From positions 1,798,001-1,862,000 of the forward strand of contig NZ_AP029048.1 of NCBI RefSeq assembly GCF_040371545.1: a DNA stretch of 64,000 bases. Direction: 5' to 3'. The position numbers and the translations under genes were made by a program. The number at the start of each line of letters is the position of its first letter. The first letter of the stretch is position 1. Below, one piece after another: positions 30,670 to 41,252 of this stretch. The notes beneath the pieces are model-generated. The model did not search any database, was not told the DNA's origin, and saw only the letters and a program-made list of their open reading frames with translations. The stretch comes from Synechococcus sp. M16CYN. GTDB taxonomy: Bacteria; Cyanobacteriota; Cyanobacteriia; PCC-6307; Cyanobiaceae.

Positions 30670-33567
30670 ATGACAGTGACTGCCAGCAGCGGCAGCCCGC
30701 GCGTGTCTCCTCAGTTGTTCAGCACGCTACCGCTTGCCAGTGTTAGTCAAGCCGAACAGCAGGACCGCTTTCCTGACAGTTGTGAGCTCGACACACTTGC
30801 AACTTTTTTCCGCAGTGGCCAAGACCGGCTAGAAGCATCACGAATCGTGGCTACCAATGCAGAAGCCATTGTGGCTCGTGCAGCTAATCGAATTTTCGTT
30901 GGGGGCACACCGCTGTCTTTTTTGGACGCTCCTCTCTCGACCGGTGAAACGGCTCAGATCAAGGACGCTACCCCCCTTGCTTCTGACCAAGCAGCTTTTG
31001 CAGACTCGGTACGCACTTTCACCGGCGCTAGTGACAGCACAAAAAAGGAAAATTTTTTAAGCCGCTTGCTGAGTGGAGCCGGTGGAGGAGATGCGGATGT
31101 ACGTGTCGTTCTACCGATAGGTTTTAACGCCATAAGTGTCGCCAAGTATGGGCCGGCCTTCATGCGAAAGTCGGTGCGGGACATGGGTTGGTTCTTGCGT
31201 TACGTTGACTATGCACTGGTAGCCGGTGACCCCAGCATTCTTGCTGTAAATACTCGTGGCCTCCGTGACATTTTGGAGGCAAATTGCTCTCTAGCTGCCA
31301 CGAATGTAGCATTACAAGAGATGCGTGCCGCATCGGCATTACTCCTTAAGAATCAACCTACGGCTCGCCAGTTGGTAATCGATTGCTTCAATGTTCTTCT
31401 TAAAGAATTAGCCGTACCTACCCCCAGCACTCGCCAACGTCAAGGCAGCAAGGTGCAGCAAGGTTTGCAATTGCCTGCGATTTATGCGCTGGCCGCTGAA
31501 GGTAGCCAGCGCTTCGAAATGCGGCCTGGCCTTTCGGGAAGTGAAAAAGCAGAGATTATTCGGGCCGCATATCGGCAAATATTTGAGCGAGATATCGTTA
31601 AGGGTTACTCTCAAACACCAGGTTCAGTCGAAGCAAGCCAGGTCGCACAAGGGCAGATCTCCATGCGCGAATTCATTCGCGCCCTCGGTCGCAGTAAAGA
31701 GTATCGGCAACAATTTCATGATCGTTTCGTTAACAGTCGTGTTGTCGAGCTCGCTTACCGCCATTTCCTAGGTAGGGGCATTAGCTCTCTTGAAGAATTC
31801 AGAAAATCCTTTGCAATTTTGAGTGCACAAGGTTTGAGTGGCTTGGTCGATGTTTTGGTGAATTCTGCCGAGTACGCTCAAAACTTCGGAGAAGAAACAG
31901 TTCCCTATCTTAGGGATCTCGGCGAAAACGCCCAGGAGAGTGCCGGTTGGGGCTCCAATCGCAGATTATTTAGCTTTAGCGCGCCGTTCGAAGGTGTTCC
32001 TCAATATATCACTCTTTACGCGTCGTATCGCCAGCCTCTTGCGGATCAACATGCTTATGGAGGCAGCAATGATCCAGTCGCCAACCAATACGGAGCCATC
32101 TTCCCCAGTAGTACAGCATCGATTCGCACACGTCCAGCACCCTATGGCTACGACAGCCGTCGCTTATTGGTGAGCAATGGCATGGATTCCCCAGGGCAAA
32201 TGGGTAGCACTCAATTCCGCAACAGCCGCCCACGTAGAGTCGGCCCACGTGTGATTCGATTGCAGCAAATTGCCACAGGTGGCGCAGCTAAACCCCAACG
32301 CGGTGGGCAGCCCAGTGTACGCAACACAGAATCCAGTACCCAGGCCGTGATTAATGCCGTTTACATTCAAGTTTTAGGCAACGCTGGCTATTCTGGAGAG
32401 CGCTTAAGTTCTGCCGAGGCTCGACTTGAGAATGGGGAAATCTGTTTGCGTGAGTTTGTTCGCAGCATAGCCCGCTCTGATGCTTTCCGTCGTCGCTATT
32501 GGAGCGGGCTATATATCACTAAAGCAATCGCGGTTATGCATCGTCGGCTTCTCGGACGTCCGACCTTTGGGCGTTGGGAGATTGATGCTCTATTTGATAC
32601 GGCCGCACGTGGGGGATTCTACGGCGTAGTCGATGCCCTCGTAAACGGAGGGGAGTACGGGGATTGCTTCGGAGAAGATACCGTTCCATATGAACGGTTT
32701 ATTACCCCTAGCGACCTAAATATGCGCAGGGTGTCTACATTTAAGCGTGAGGTCAAGCAATTCGGATACGATAAATCCTCGTTTGTATCCGGTAACCGGC
32801 CCGATGCAAGTACCTCAAAATTATTCCGCGGAATCGGTGAAATAACGAGAAGAAATCTAACAAGTCAAGAAAAGAGTTCCGGAACAGATTGGTCCAACTT
32901 AGCCCAAAGTTTCAGCAAAAGAAGCGAAGATCTACAAGCGAGCCTGCGCCAGATCCGTATTAATAAGCCGATTAAACTTGTCAAACTTCAAAGTCAGAAC
33001 CAGACTCTGATCGGAATCGACCCGATGGTACGGGCGCTGGCGATCCCTGGAGCTGAGGGTTACCGACTTCGCTCAGGTCTACCAGATCAAATTCAATTTG
33101 ACCGACCCTGTGATGAAAGCGAATTGATAGTTGCCATCAATGCCACCTATCAACAAATTTTCAACCGCATCCCACTACAAAATGAGCGATTAATTGAAGC
33201 AGAATCACGTCTACGTAATGAAGATACCACTTTGAGCGAATTTATTGCTGAAGTGGCCATGAGCGAAACCTTCCAAACTCGTTTATTCAAGATGGCGCCT
33301 CTAAGAGCCGCTTCAGCCGCGAGCCTTGCCCTTCTTGGACGAGCTGCCACACCATCTGAAGTGAGGCGTTTTATCACTACGCGTGCACAAGTTGGTCAGC
33401 CAAGTGCGATTCGAGAGTTGCTTAAACGGCGCACCGAAGAGAAAACTGTTCCACGCATCGATGGCATGAATACTAATTTTGGTATTGCTCAAGTCACTCT
33501 TCAAAGAACTGCGGCACTCTACCGGGGAAACGCCGGCTTAAATCCGCCAATCGACGCAGCAATGTAA
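30670..33567 (+). CDS. apcE: Phycobilisome core-membrane linker (ApcE, LCM)
   Basis: ApcE anchors the phycobilisome to the thylakoid and is a terminal energy emitter. The start MTVTASSGSPRVSPQLF at 30670 gives 965 residues. The N-terminal phycobiliprotein-like domain (about 15-235) contains a loop insert and the probable bilin cysteine C206 in LEANCSLAAT. Three PBS-linker repeats follow at about 275-410, 565-695 and 830-940, marked by RAAYRQIFERD, NAVYIQVLG and NATYQQIFNR. Three repeats imply a three-cylinder core by the known repeat rule. It heads the apcEABC group. Confidence 0.97.
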   Translation: MTVTASSGSPRVSPQLFSTLPLASVSQAEQQDRFPDSCELDTLATFFRSGQDRLEASRIVATNAEAIVARAANRIFVGGTPLSFLDAPLSTGETAQIKDATPLASDQAAFADSVRTFTGASDSTKKENFLSRLLSGAGGGDADVRVVLPIGFNAISVAKYGPAFMRKSVRDMGWFLRYVDYALVAGDPSILAVNTRGLRDILEANCSLAATNVALQEMRAASALLLKNQPTARQLVIDCFNVLLKELAVPTPSTRQRQGSKVQQGLQLPAIYALAAEGSQRFEMRPGLSGSEKAEIIRAAYRQIFERDIVKGYSQTPGSVEASQVAQGQISMREFIRALGRSKEYRQQFHDRFVNSRVVELAYRHFLGRGISSLEEFRKSFAILSAQGLSGLVDVLVNSAEYAQNFGEETVPYLRDLGENAQESAGWGSNRRLFSFSAPFEGVPQYITLYASYRQPLADQHAYGGSNDPVANQYGAIFPSSTASIRTRPAPYGYDSRRLLVSNGMDSPGQMGSTQFRNSRPRRVGPRVIRLQQIATGGAAKPQRGGQPSVRNTESSTQAVINAVYIQVLGNAGYSGERLSSAEARLENGEICLREFVRSIARSDAFRRRYWSGLYITKAIAVMHRRLLGRPTFGRWEIDALFDTAARGGFYGVVDALVNGGEYGDCFGEDTVPYERFITPSDLNMRRVSTFKREVKQFGYDKSSFVSGNRPDASTSKLFRGIGEITRRNLTSQEKSSGTDWSNLAQSFSKRSEDLQASLRQIRINKPIKLVKLQSQNQTLIGIDPMVRALAIPGAEGYRLRSGLPDQIQFDRPCDESELIVAINATYQQIFNRIPLQNERLIEAESRLRNEDTTLSEFIAEVAMSETFQTRLFKMAPLRAASAASLALLGRAATPSEVRRFITTRAQVGQPSAIRELLKRRTEEKTVPRIDGMNTNFGIAQVTLQRTAALYRGNAGLNPPIDAAM

Positions 33568-33991
33568 CATCCGATAATATTTTACCTCCTACCTCAAGAT
33601 TAAGATATTTAACCCCGTATTTTTATCAATTCCTTATGATCCCCCTTTTCAGGTTTTCTTCGTTAAGGGTTTTCGATAGATGATAACTCTCAATCGAGTA
33701 TCTGTAGTGAGACGTAGTAAAGAAAGCAAAGGTCTCATTAGCAACACAAAGGCCGTGAAGAACTGTTACCCAGGCAAAATGCAAAGGGTGCTTCCGGCAC
33801 AGAATGCTTCAGCCGATTCCAAAGGATCACCGCCGCAACTATCCCTGTTGGTCGTTGCGAACAAGTTGTGCTCCTGAAGCTTCGTCATACAGTTTCAGCC
33901 TTTGGTCTGAGACTCGATCCTTCGGGATCTTTCCCTTATTCACCGGATGTCGGCCTCCTACGGGTGGTCACTTGCTTCGAGGCAGAACTGC
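33568..33991. other. apcE-apcA spacer with a UUCG hairpin
   Basis: No gene. A hairpin GATCC-TTCG-GGATC occupies 33916-33929, with an extra-stable tetraloop, and is followed by TTTCCC. It may be an apcE terminator, an RNA stabiliser or part of the apcA leader. A GAGG near 33979-33982 is a plausible ribosome site for apcA at 33992. The apcABC promoter should lie here; no clear -10/-35 pair was fixed. Confidence 0.55.
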
Positions 33992-34477
33992 ATGAGCATC
34001 GTCTCCAACTCGATCATCAACGCGGACGCCGAAGCCCGCTATCTCAGCCCTGGCGAACTCGACCAGATCAAGGCCTTCGTGACCGGCGGTCAACGCCGTC
34101 TGCGCGTAGCCCAGATCATGTGTGAGAGTCGTGAGCGCATCGTTAAGCAGGCTGGCGGCCAGCTTTTCCAGAAGCGTCCCGATGTCATTTCTCCTGGAGG
34201 CAATGCCTACGGTGAAGAGATGACTGCTACATGCCTGCGTGACATGGATTACTACTTACGCCTAGTGACTTACGGCATCGTTGCTGGCGACGTGACGCCG
34301 ATCGAAGAGATCGGAGTAATCGGCGCCAAAGAGCTTTACCGCTCCTTGGGCACTCCCCTTGAGGCGATGGCGGAGGCTGTGCGTGAAATGAAGAGTGTCG
34401 CCATGGGGCTTCTGACCGGCTCTGATGCCGATGAAGCAGGTACCTATTTTGACTACGTGGTGGGCGCCCTCGCCTAA
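33992..34477 (+). CDS. apcA: Allophycocyanin alpha chain
   Basis: This is a core phycobiliprotein. The start [23 protein letters not shown] at 33992 gives 161 residues, exact for ApcA. The bilin-binding cysteine is in [16 protein letters not shown] (about 76-91), and [15 protein letters not shown]-type globin helices are present. The next gene, apcB, follows 41 bp later, giving the alpha-beta pair in fixed order. Confidence 0.97.
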   Translation: MSIVSNSIINADAEARYLSPGELDQIKAFVTGGQRRLRVAQIMCESRERIVKQAGGQLFQKRPDVISPGGNAYGEEMTATCLRDMDYYLRLVTYGIVAGDVTPIEEIGVIGAKELYRSLGTPLEAMAEAVREMKSVAMGLLTGSDADEAGTYFDYVVGALA

Positions 34478-34518
34478 ACACGCTGCTGAATTTTCCTTCA
34501 CGCTTCCCCCACGGATCT

Positions 34519-35007
34519 ATGCAAGACGCCATCACTAACGTCATCAACAAATCTGATGTCCAAGGCCTGTACTTGGACACGGCTTCAATTAACAACCTCG
34601 AATCTTATTTCGCCAGTGGTGAGCTGCGGGTTAGGGCTGCTGCAACTATTAGTGCCAACGCTTCCTCGATTATTCGAGATGCTGTAGCAAAGGCTCTGCT
34701 GTACTCAGATATCACGCGTCCTGGTGGAAATATGTACACCACTCGTCGCTATGCGGCTTGTATACGTGATCTGGATTACTACTTGCGTTATTCCACTTAT
34801 GCCATGCTCGCTGGCGATACCTCGATCCTCGATGAGCGTGTTTTGAATGGCCTCAAGGAAACCTATAACTCTCTCGGGGTTCCTATTGGTGCGACTGTTC
34901 AATCCATTCAAGCTATGAAAGAGGTCACCGCAGGTCTTGTCGGTCCCGATGCCGGCAGAGAAATGGGTGTCTACTTTGACTACATCTGTTCCGGCCTAGG
35001 CAATTGA
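34519..35007 (+). CDS. apcB: Allophycocyanin beta chain
   Basis: This is the partner of ApcA in core trimers. The 162-residue product starts [20 protein letters not shown] and has the chromophore cysteine in [25 protein letters not shown] (about 78-102). It ends [18 protein letters not shown], typical of beta-allophycocyanin. No clear Shine-Dalgarno is seen, as is common for these genes. Confidence 0.97.
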   Translation: MQDAITNVINKSDVQGLYLDTASINNLESYFASGELRVRAAATISANASSIIRDAVAKALLYSDITRPGGNMYTTRRYAACIRDLDYYLRYSTYAMLAGDTSILDERVLNGLKETYNSLGVPIGATVQSIQAMKEVTAGLVGPDAGREMGVYFDYICSGLGN

Positions 35008-35012
35008 AGCCA

Positions 35013-35213
35013 ATGCGGTTGTTCAAGGTTACCGCTTGCATTCCCAGTCCTGAAAAGGTTCGGGCACAGCGAGAACTCCAAAATACCTTCTTCACAAAGT
35101 GGGTTCCTTACGAGAGTTGGTTCGCTGAGCAGCAGCGCATTCAAAAGCAAGGGGGTCGCATCATCAAAGTGGAACTTTGCGTTGGAAACCAGCAAGTCAA
35201 CGTCGGTAATTAA
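35013..35213 (+). CDS. apcC: Phycobilisome small core linker (ApcC, LC 7.8)
   Basis: ApcC caps allophycocyanin cylinders. The start MRLFKVTACIPSPEKVRAQRELQ at 35013 gives 66 residues, matching the family. An in-frame start three codons upstream overlaps apcB and is less likely. The CpcD-like fold ends with GGRIIKVELCVGNQQVNVGN. It is the last gene of the apc operon. Confidence 0.95.
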   Translation: MRLFKVTACIPSPEKVRAQRELQNTFFTKWVPYESWFAEQQRIQKQGGRIIKVELCVGNQQVNVGN

Positions 35214-35215
35214 TC

Positions 35216-35253
35216 AGCCATAGCTGTGGCATAGAAGCGCGACTTCTATGGGC
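35216..35253 (+). terminator. Probable apc operon terminator with alternative stems
   Basis: A perfect 8-bp stem CATAGAAG (35230-35237) / CTTCTATG (35243-35250) with a CGCGA loop follows apcC. An outer pairing of AGCCATAG (from about 35217) with CTATGGGCT (to about 35254, one bulge) competes with it. The downstream T content is modest (AAGTTTCTTC). It lies between the convergent apcC and tlyA and may serve both strands. Confidence 0.6.
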
Positions 35254-35289
35254 TAAGTTTCTTCACGTGTGTTGAATTGATGAGAGGTG

Positions 35290-36093
35290 TTACCTGAGTG
35301 TGATATCTACTAAAGCTTTAAGATCAGGGTAAATTACCTTAGAATTTGCCCCCAACCACAAAATGTATTCATGGTTTCCGGCTGGACCAGTAATGGGCGA
35401 TGCAACAATTCCTTGGGGATACCAGTCGATCAACGCCGCAGCCGCGATAACTGACTCAAGGGCATCTACATGTGCGTTTGGGTCGCGCACTACACCACCA
35501 TGGTTCACATGATTACGGCCTACTTCAAATTGAGGTTTTACAAGAACAAAAGCTTCAGCATCACGACTCTGAAGCAGACGGCGTATCGCTGGGAGGATCA
35601 GACGTAATGAAATAAATGACACATCAGTGACCGCTAAAGTCGGAATAGGATCCCTTTCTCCGTACAACCCCTCCGGCTGCAAATAACGTAGATTCGTTTT
35701 TTCCCGCAACACCACGCGATTATCGGTGCGTAAGCTCCAAGCAGTTTGACCATAACCGACATCCACGCCGTAAACGCGTGCGGCGCCATGTTGCAACAAA
35801 CAATCAGTGAATCCACCTGTGGAGATTCCGCCATCCAGACAGACGCGATTGTTTACTGAAATTGGGAAAGCTTGTAGGCCCGCGAGTAATTTTTCACCAC
35901 CGCGCGACACAAATCTCAGTGGCTGCTTCACTGAAAGTTCCAGGGTTTGCTTTACTTCATGGCCTGGTTTATCCAGCACGGTTCCTGATCCATCGCGGAC
36001 CTTGCCAGCGCGAATCAACTGCTGTGCCTGTTTTCGGGATGCGGCAAGACCACGGTCTACGAGTTCCAGATCAAGTCGATGTTTCGGTGTCAT
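35290..36093 (-). CDS. tlyA: TlyA-family rRNA 2'-O-methyltransferase
   Basis: The 267-residue product has an N-terminal S4 RNA-binding domain (about 4-62, with LDLELVDRGLAASRKQAQQLIRAG). An FtsJ-like methyltransferase domain follows: VCLDGGISTGGFTDCLL for SAM binding, VTDVSFISL, and the catalytic Lys in VLVKPQFEVG. TlyA proteins methylate 16S/23S rRNA and are often misannotated as hemolysin. It converges on the apc operon. Confidence 0.9.
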   Translation of the reverse strand: MTPKHRLDLELVDRGLAASRKQAQQLIRAGKVRDGSGTVLDKPGHEVKQTLELSVKQPLRFVSRGGEKLLAGLQAFPISVNNRVCLDGGISTGGFTDCLLQHGAARVYGVDVGYGQTAWSLRTDNRVVLREKTNLRYLQPEGLYGERDPIPTLAVTDVSFISLRLILPAIRRLLQSRDAEAFVLVKPQFEVGRNHVNHGGVVRDPNAHVDALESVIAAAALIDWYPQGIVASPITGPAGNHEYILWLGANSKVIYPDLKALVDITLR

Positions 36094-36190
36094 TTCGCGA
36101 TAGATGAAGATTGGATCCCAAAGAAAACAAGATATCTATTGCTCAAATCGCAATCCACCGAGAGGATCTCTGCCAATTGACCGCTAGGAT

Positions 36191-36391
36191 GTGTCTGAGC
36201 GCCGCCCCCAACTCACTCAGGTGGTCCCTTTCCTACGGCCGGGCGCATTTGTGATGCTGGAGAACCAACCTTCTGATCTTCCCCCATTTCAAGTTCTACA
36301 TTGCAGAGGGGGACGTTGTTGGGTCAGACAACAGACTTGGGGGCGACATGTTCAGTGGGAGGTTGATCATGGGCGCTTACGGACCGCTTAA
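36191..36391 (+). CDS. Small conserved hypothetical protein (66 aa)
   Basis: Not assigned to a named family. It begins at GTG 36191 and has no signal peptide or membrane helix. The pattern VVPFLRPGAFVMLENQPSDLPPFQV followed by HCRGGRCWVRQQTW and VDHGRL looks like a compact beta-rich domain with good codon use. It sits alone between divergent tlyA and ftsW. Reality is supported by composition and compactness rather than by a known match. Confidence 0.6.
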   Translation: MSERRPQLTQVVPFLRPGAFVMLENQPSDLPPFQVLHCRGGRCWVRQQTWGRHVQWEVDHGRLRTA

Positions 36392-36528
36392 GTTTACCTT
36401 TAGCTCATTCACATGCGAGCAAAAGGGATAGTTCTTTGTAGGACTAAGTCAGCGTTTGGCTAGGAATTAGCAGCGATGTGGATCAACGGGTCACCGATAA
36501 ATACTAAAAATTCATTGACGCAATTCCA

Positions 36529-37740
36529 ATGCCCCAATTTCACTTTGAGTCCCATCAGTGGGTGAAGCAAGGGGTTGGGTTTCCACAATGTCTGATGCCT
36601 CTTTCTTGGCAGCTTTGGCCCGCGGAAGCAAGACTCCTTGTAGGACTTGCTGCCTTCTGGAGTGTGGCCGGGCTGGTGATTCTAGCCTCTGCTAGTTGGT
36701 GGGTCGCCCAAAGGGAAATGGGTGATGGTGCGTTCTACATCAAACGTCAGATAATCTGGCTAATTGCCGGCTGGAGTGTGCTCGGCATCACAGTGAGAAT
36801 CAACCTGCGGTGCCTGCTGCAATGGTCTGGCCCCGGCCTATGGGTAGGTCTCATTTTGATTGCTGCTACCTTGACGATGGGAACCACCGTGAATGGCGCT
36901 AGCCGTTGGCTTGTAGTTGGTCCGCTGCAAGTTCAACCATCCGAATTGGTAAAACCATTTGTCGTCTTACAGGCCGCCAATGTGTTTGCGCAGTGGACAT
37001 GGATGAAGATTGACCAGAAATTGCTTTGGCTGGCCAGCTTCTGCGGGCTCCTTTTACTCACCCTGAAGCAACCGGATCTATCTACGGCTGCTCTGATGGG
37101 TCTTACACTGTGGATGATGGCTCTTGCTACTGGCCTACGCTGGCGAAGTCTCCTCGGAATAGCTTTTGCTGGCGGATCTCTCGGCACCAGCAGCATTTTA
37201 ATCAACGAATACCAACGTCTCCGCGTTTTATCGTTTCTAGATCCGTGGAAAGACCCCACTGGCGATGGTTACCAATTAATTCAGAGCCTGCTCGCAATCG
37301 GATCTGGAGGAGTGATGGGCCAGGGTTATGGGCTTTCAACACAAAAACTTCAGTACTTGCCGATTCAAAGCACCGATTTCATATATGCCGTCTTTGCTGA
37401 AGAATTTGGCTTTATAGGTTCGATGATGTTGCTGGTGTTCCTAATGATAATCACTTGGGTTGGATTACGGGTAGCACTTCGTTGCCGTGGTGCCCGAGCA
37501 CAGCTTGTATCCATAGGCTGCTGCGCAATTTTAATAAGTCAATCTATGCTCAACATCGCTGTGGCGTCGGGAGCCATGCCTACCACAGGGCTACCTTTAC
37601 CGCTAATCAGCTACGGCGGGAATTCTCTTATGTCTAGCCTCGTTATCCTTGGGCTGCTAATTCGCTGTTCCTTGGAGTCAACGGGGTTAATTGGCGGACG
37701 CTCGATAAGCCTATCCAAGTCGATTCGGCGGAAAAGCTAA
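36529..37740 (+). CDS. ftsW: Cell division protein FtsW (SEDS peptidoglycan polymerase)
   Basis: SEDS proteins polymerise septal glycan strands from lipid II. The 403-residue product has about ten membrane helices and the SEDS hallmarks NGASRWLVVGPLQVQPSELVKP (about 123-144), QSLLAIGSGGVMGQGYG and the C-terminal PTTGLPLPLISYGGNS. FtsW is preferred over RodA, but the choice is partly based on size. ATG 36529 gives a 22-residue polar N-terminal extension; an internal ATG (36595) is possible. Confidence 0.9.
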   Translation: MPQFHFESHQWVKQGVGFPQCLMPLSWQLWPAEARLLVGLAAFWSVAGLVILASASWWVAQREMGDGAFYIKRQIIWLIAGWSVLGITVRINLRCLLQWSGPGLWVGLILIAATLTMGTTVNGASRWLVVGPLQVQPSELVKPFVVLQAANVFAQWTWMKIDQKLLWLASFCGLLLLTLKQPDLSTAALMGLTLWMMALATGLRWRSLLGIAFAGGSLGTSSILINEYQRLRVLSFLDPWKDPTGDGYQLIQSLLAIGSGGVMGQGYGLSTQKLQYLPIQSTDFIYAVFAEEFGFIGSMMLLVFLMIITWVGLRVALRCRGARAQLVSIGCCAILISQSMLNIAVASGAMPTTGLPLPLISYGGNSLMSSLVILGLLIRCSLESTGLIGGRSISLSKSIRRKS

Positions 37741-37806
37741 GCCATAACCCTGTCGGAAAATGTTTATGCAGTCCAATCACAACGTCACGAGCCTAGATAG
37801 GCTCAC

Positions 37807-38538
37807 TTGCCTTGGCAGCTATCTGTGGACTCCTTGCTGTTCTCCGATCTGGCCCAACGCAGTGAAGCATTATTAAGCAACGCTCTAACTGATCCTGGTC
37901 CATTCACGTTGGCATTGGCCTTTGGGGGAGGTGCACTAACCAGCCTTGGTCCCTGTTCACTCTCGCTTCTCCCAGTGACATTGGCCTACCTAGCAGGTTT
38001 CGAAGATAGTGGTGCTCCATGGCAACGCAGTGCGGCTTTTTGCTGTGGAATTGTCGGCGCCCTTGTAGTTCTAGGAAGTCTAAGTGGCTTACTTGGACGT
38101 GTTTACGGTCAGACGCCAGCCCTGGTGCCCAGCCTAGTAGCAGTCTTATCGGTGGTCATGGGACTTAATCTGTTGGGTCTGTTGCGCATTCCCTTGCCAG
38201 CAGGACCGGATCCCAATAGCTGGCGCACTAAAGTCCCGGTCCCCTTAGCACCGGTTGCTACAGGTTTGGCTTTCGGTATCGCAGCGTCACCCTGTACGAC
38301 TCCGGTAGTTGCTGTATTGCTCGGCTGGGTTGCTCAAAGTGGCCGGCCTCTTATAGGTGTAGTTTTGTTGACAAGTTTTGGCATGGGTCAAGTTATGCCT
38401 CTACTTATCGCAGGTACTTTTGCTGCCAGCGTTCCAAAACTTTTAGGACTTCGATCGATTAGCCGCTGGGTACCTCCTCTGAGTGGAGTCATACTGCTCA
38501 CCACCGGATTAATTACTCTAATCGCGCGCTGGAGCTGA
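37807..38538 (+). CDS. ccdA: Cytochrome c biogenesis protein CcdA
   Basis: CcdA carries reducing power across the membrane to keep apocytochrome c thiols reduced in the thylakoid lumen. The 243-residue product has about six membrane helices and the two redox cysteines in [12 protein letters not shown] and [12 protein letters not shown]. The start is TTG 37807 or GTG 37825. Its stop overlaps the ccs1 start (TGATG), giving a System II maturation pair. Confidence 0.92.
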   Translation: MPWQLSVDSLLFSDLAQRSEALLSNALTDPGPFTLALAFGGGALTSLGPCSLSLLPVTLAYLAGFEDSGAPWQRSAAFCCGIVGALVVLGSLSGLLGRVYGQTPALVPSLVAVLSVVMGLNLLGLLRIPLPAGPDPNSWRTKVPVPLAPVATGLAFGIAASPCTTPVVAVLLGWVAQSGRPLIGVVLLTSFGMGQVMPLLIAGTFAASVPKLLGLRSISRWVPPLSGVILLTTGLITLIARWS

Positions 38539-39818
38539 TGGGACGATTTGTTGCTTGGCTCTCAGATCTACGGGTAGCGATTGTATTGCTTTTATTAATC
38601 GCGCTATCTAGTGCCATTGGCACAGCTATTCCTCAGGGTGATGCTCCACGCAGCTACATCGAGGCTTACACAGACACACCCTGGCTTGGACTGCTTCACG
38701 GCGAGCAGGTACTACAACTTCAGCTCGACCATATTTATTCCAGCGTTTGGTTTCTCGCCCTTCTTACTTGGTTAGGACTGACTCTCATTTTATGCAGTTG
38801 GCGACGACAGTGGCCAGCGTTACAGGCTGCACGAACATGGATCGACTATCACACACCGCGCCAACTCAGCAAACTCACTATTGCTGAAAGTCTTTCCTGT
38901 GCAGATCCTTCATCAGCCCTCCATTCGCTCTCAACCACTTTGAGCCGTCGAGGCTGGTTAATGCAAAGCACAGGCAATCGCTTCGCTGCCCGCAAAGGCA
39001 CAGCCGGCCGGGTTGGCCCATTACTGGTGCATACCGGTCTGATCTTGCTGATGCTTGGTGCCACTTGGGGCGTATTAGCCGGCAAACGTTTAGAGAAGTT
39101 CCTCGCCCCCGGTCGTACTCTCAACTTGCTCAACCGTACAGGAGAGGTCCAAGTATCAATCCTCCTTGAAGCTTTTCAGGTAGATCGTGACCCTACGGGT
39201 CGTCCTGAACAATTCAGATCCAGGTTGCACCTAGAAGAGAATGGCGCAGCTTTAGAATACGAAATCAGCGTAAACCATCCGCTGCGTCACCGAGGCATCA
39301 CTATCTATCAAGCAGATTGGTCTTTAGCAGCCATCACCCTGCAAATCGGTCGCAGTCCACAGTTACAGCTCCCTCTAAGAAATTTTCCTGAGCTCGGCAA
39401 TCAAATCTGGGGCTTAATATTGCCGGCTTGGAAGGATGGCGATGGACCTATATTTCTAAGTATTGAGAATGAACAAGGCCCGATCAACATTTTTGATACA
39501 GATGGGACTCTGTTAACTTTGTTATGGCCTGGAGGGCCATCGGTGAATGTAAAAGGGCTACCCATCCGCGTGAGCTCGATTCTCCCAGCCAGTGGCCTAC
39601 TACTCAAACGTGATCCAGGCGTACCCTTGGTATACCTCGGGTTTGCGGTGATGATCGTTGGTGGAGGGCTGAGTCTTATAGCAACTCGCCAAATCTGGGC
39701 CATCGCCAGTGATGGGCAATTGCATGTGGGCGGTCTTTGCAATCGTAACCTTGCTGCCTTTGCTAACGAAATACCGAACCTTCTCAAGGAAACGGCTCTG
39801 GCTAATCAACAGGGTTGA
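38538..39818 (+). CDS. ccs1: Cytochrome c biogenesis protein Ccs1/ResB
   Basis: Ccs1 works with CcsA to attach heme to apocytochromes (System II). The 426 residues have N-terminal helices ([30 protein letters not shown], then a second near 69-88) and a third helix near 160-175. A large lumenal domain follows, with [17 protein letters not shown], and then a C-terminal helix. It is coupled to ccdA by a one-base overlap. Its tail overlaps the convergent queF by 13 bases. Confidence 0.92.
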   Translation: MGRFVAWLSDLRVAIVLLLLIALSSAIGTAIPQGDAPRSYIEAYTDTPWLGLLHGEQVLQLQLDHIYSSVWFLALLTWLGLTLILCSWRRQWPALQAARTWIDYHTPRQLSKLTIAESLSCADPSSALHSLSTTLSRRGWLMQSTGNRFAARKGTAGRVGPLLVHTGLILLMLGATWGVLAGKRLEKFLAPGRTLNLLNRTGEVQVSILLEAFQVDRDPTGRPEQFRSRLHLEENGAALEYEISVNHPLRHRGITIYQADWSLAAITLQIGRSPQLQLPLRNFPELGNQIWGLILPAWKDGDGPIFLSIENEQGPINIFDTDGTLLTLLWPGGPSVNVKGLPIRVSSILPASGLLLKRDPGVPLVYLGFAVMIVGGGLSLIATRQIWAIASDGQLHVGGLCNRNLAAFANEIPNLLKETALANQQG

Positions 39819-40219
39819 CGGTTGCCATAACTGACACGAACCACAGTGTGAACGTTACCGCGAGGGTTGAAATCGGCCTCCAACTGCATCCAGACAGGGG
39901 AACAGGCAGTCACTAGGTCATCGAGAATTTGATTAGTGACCTCCTCATGAGAAATTGACCGATCTCGATAGCTGTTTACATAGAGCTTGATTGCCTTAAG
40001 CTCCACCACACGAGGACCAGGCTGATAAACGAGCCGAAGAATCGCAAAATCTGGGTAATTAGAAAATGGACATTTACAAGTGAACTCAGGCAGCTCGATC
40101 TTGACTTCGTAAGGGCGACCAGGGCGAGGATTGTCGAAACAAATCAGCTCAGCTTCATCGATAGCCCTTTGTCCATAAAGCGGAGTATAGGTCTGTTGAT
40201 TAGATGCGTTTGCAGTCAA
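39806..40219 (-). CDS. queF: NADPH-dependent 7-cyano-7-deazaguanine reductase
   Basis: QueF reduces preQ0 to preQ1 in queuosine synthesis. The 137-residue unimodular type has the catalytic cysteine in [14 protein letters not shown] (about 46-59), the NADPH-side motif [20 protein letters not shown], and the substrate-binding [13 protein letters not shown] end. It converges on ccs1 and diverges from glnB. Confidence 0.93.
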   Translation of the reverse strand: MTANASNQQTYTPLYGQRAIDEAELICFDNPRPGRPYEVKIELPEFTCKCPFSNYPDFAILRLVYQPGPRVVELKAIKLYVNSYRDRSISHEEVTNQILDDLVTACSPVWMQLEADFNPRGNVHTVVRVSYGNRQPC

Positions 40220-40270
40220 TGGCCTAAGAATTTCTGCCTGAAATGACCATAAACAACAGCGGCATCCATT

Positions 40271-40678
<408 letters not shown>

Positions 40679-41252
40679 AGGTTAACGTCCGAGATATTAC
40701 GCGATATTTATAACCAAAGTGCATCTTTGCAAAAGTAAAGATTAAACTGAATCGAAACCTAGCCAGCCACATTTTTATTGAGCTTCACTCCCAACACAAG
40801 ATCTAAATGTCGTCATCACAAAAAGTTGGAGCCATGGCAATAGCTTTAGTTAATACTTACCAATCCAAATATTAAATCCTAAAGGATCACAAGTAAGAGA
40901 GCCTGCAAACATCTCTAACTATCGACTTACACCACGAACATTTCCATACGTGTTTTGACCCTGTTGACGCCTTGAAAATTAATTGATTCGATTGTCCCTG
41001 GTTGCAAACTTCGATAAAGCCCAAAAGACCTGTACATGGAACTGCTCACGGAGGCACATCAATTAGTGGTGATTCAAGGCGGGAAATCGTCAGAGCGAAA
41101 ATGGCAATAGTCGTGCTTTACGGCCTAGCACTCGTGTTATGGGGCCAGGGTTATCCTCGCGTTTTGTGATTCTTGCCGAAACCAACACAGAGCCAATCGA
41201 ATTGGCCATTCACCACCCCATAGATTTAACGGGTTGTATGGGCAGCGAGCCG
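40679..41252. other. glnB-purB spacer
   Basis: Roughly 570 bases without a supported gene. The first 300 bases are AT-rich. An open frame runs from about 41004 to 41168 and ends in a hydrophobic stretch (AIVVLYGLALVLWGQG); it has no good start and overlaps the region before purB, so it is left as a possible decayed fragment. The purB promoter should lie here. Confidence 0.45.

Noticed and set aside
30341-30673. 110-codon plus-strand ORF before apcE
   Set aside because: It is mostly antisense to the methyltransferase gene and has no family resemblance; the apcE start at 30670 is clear.
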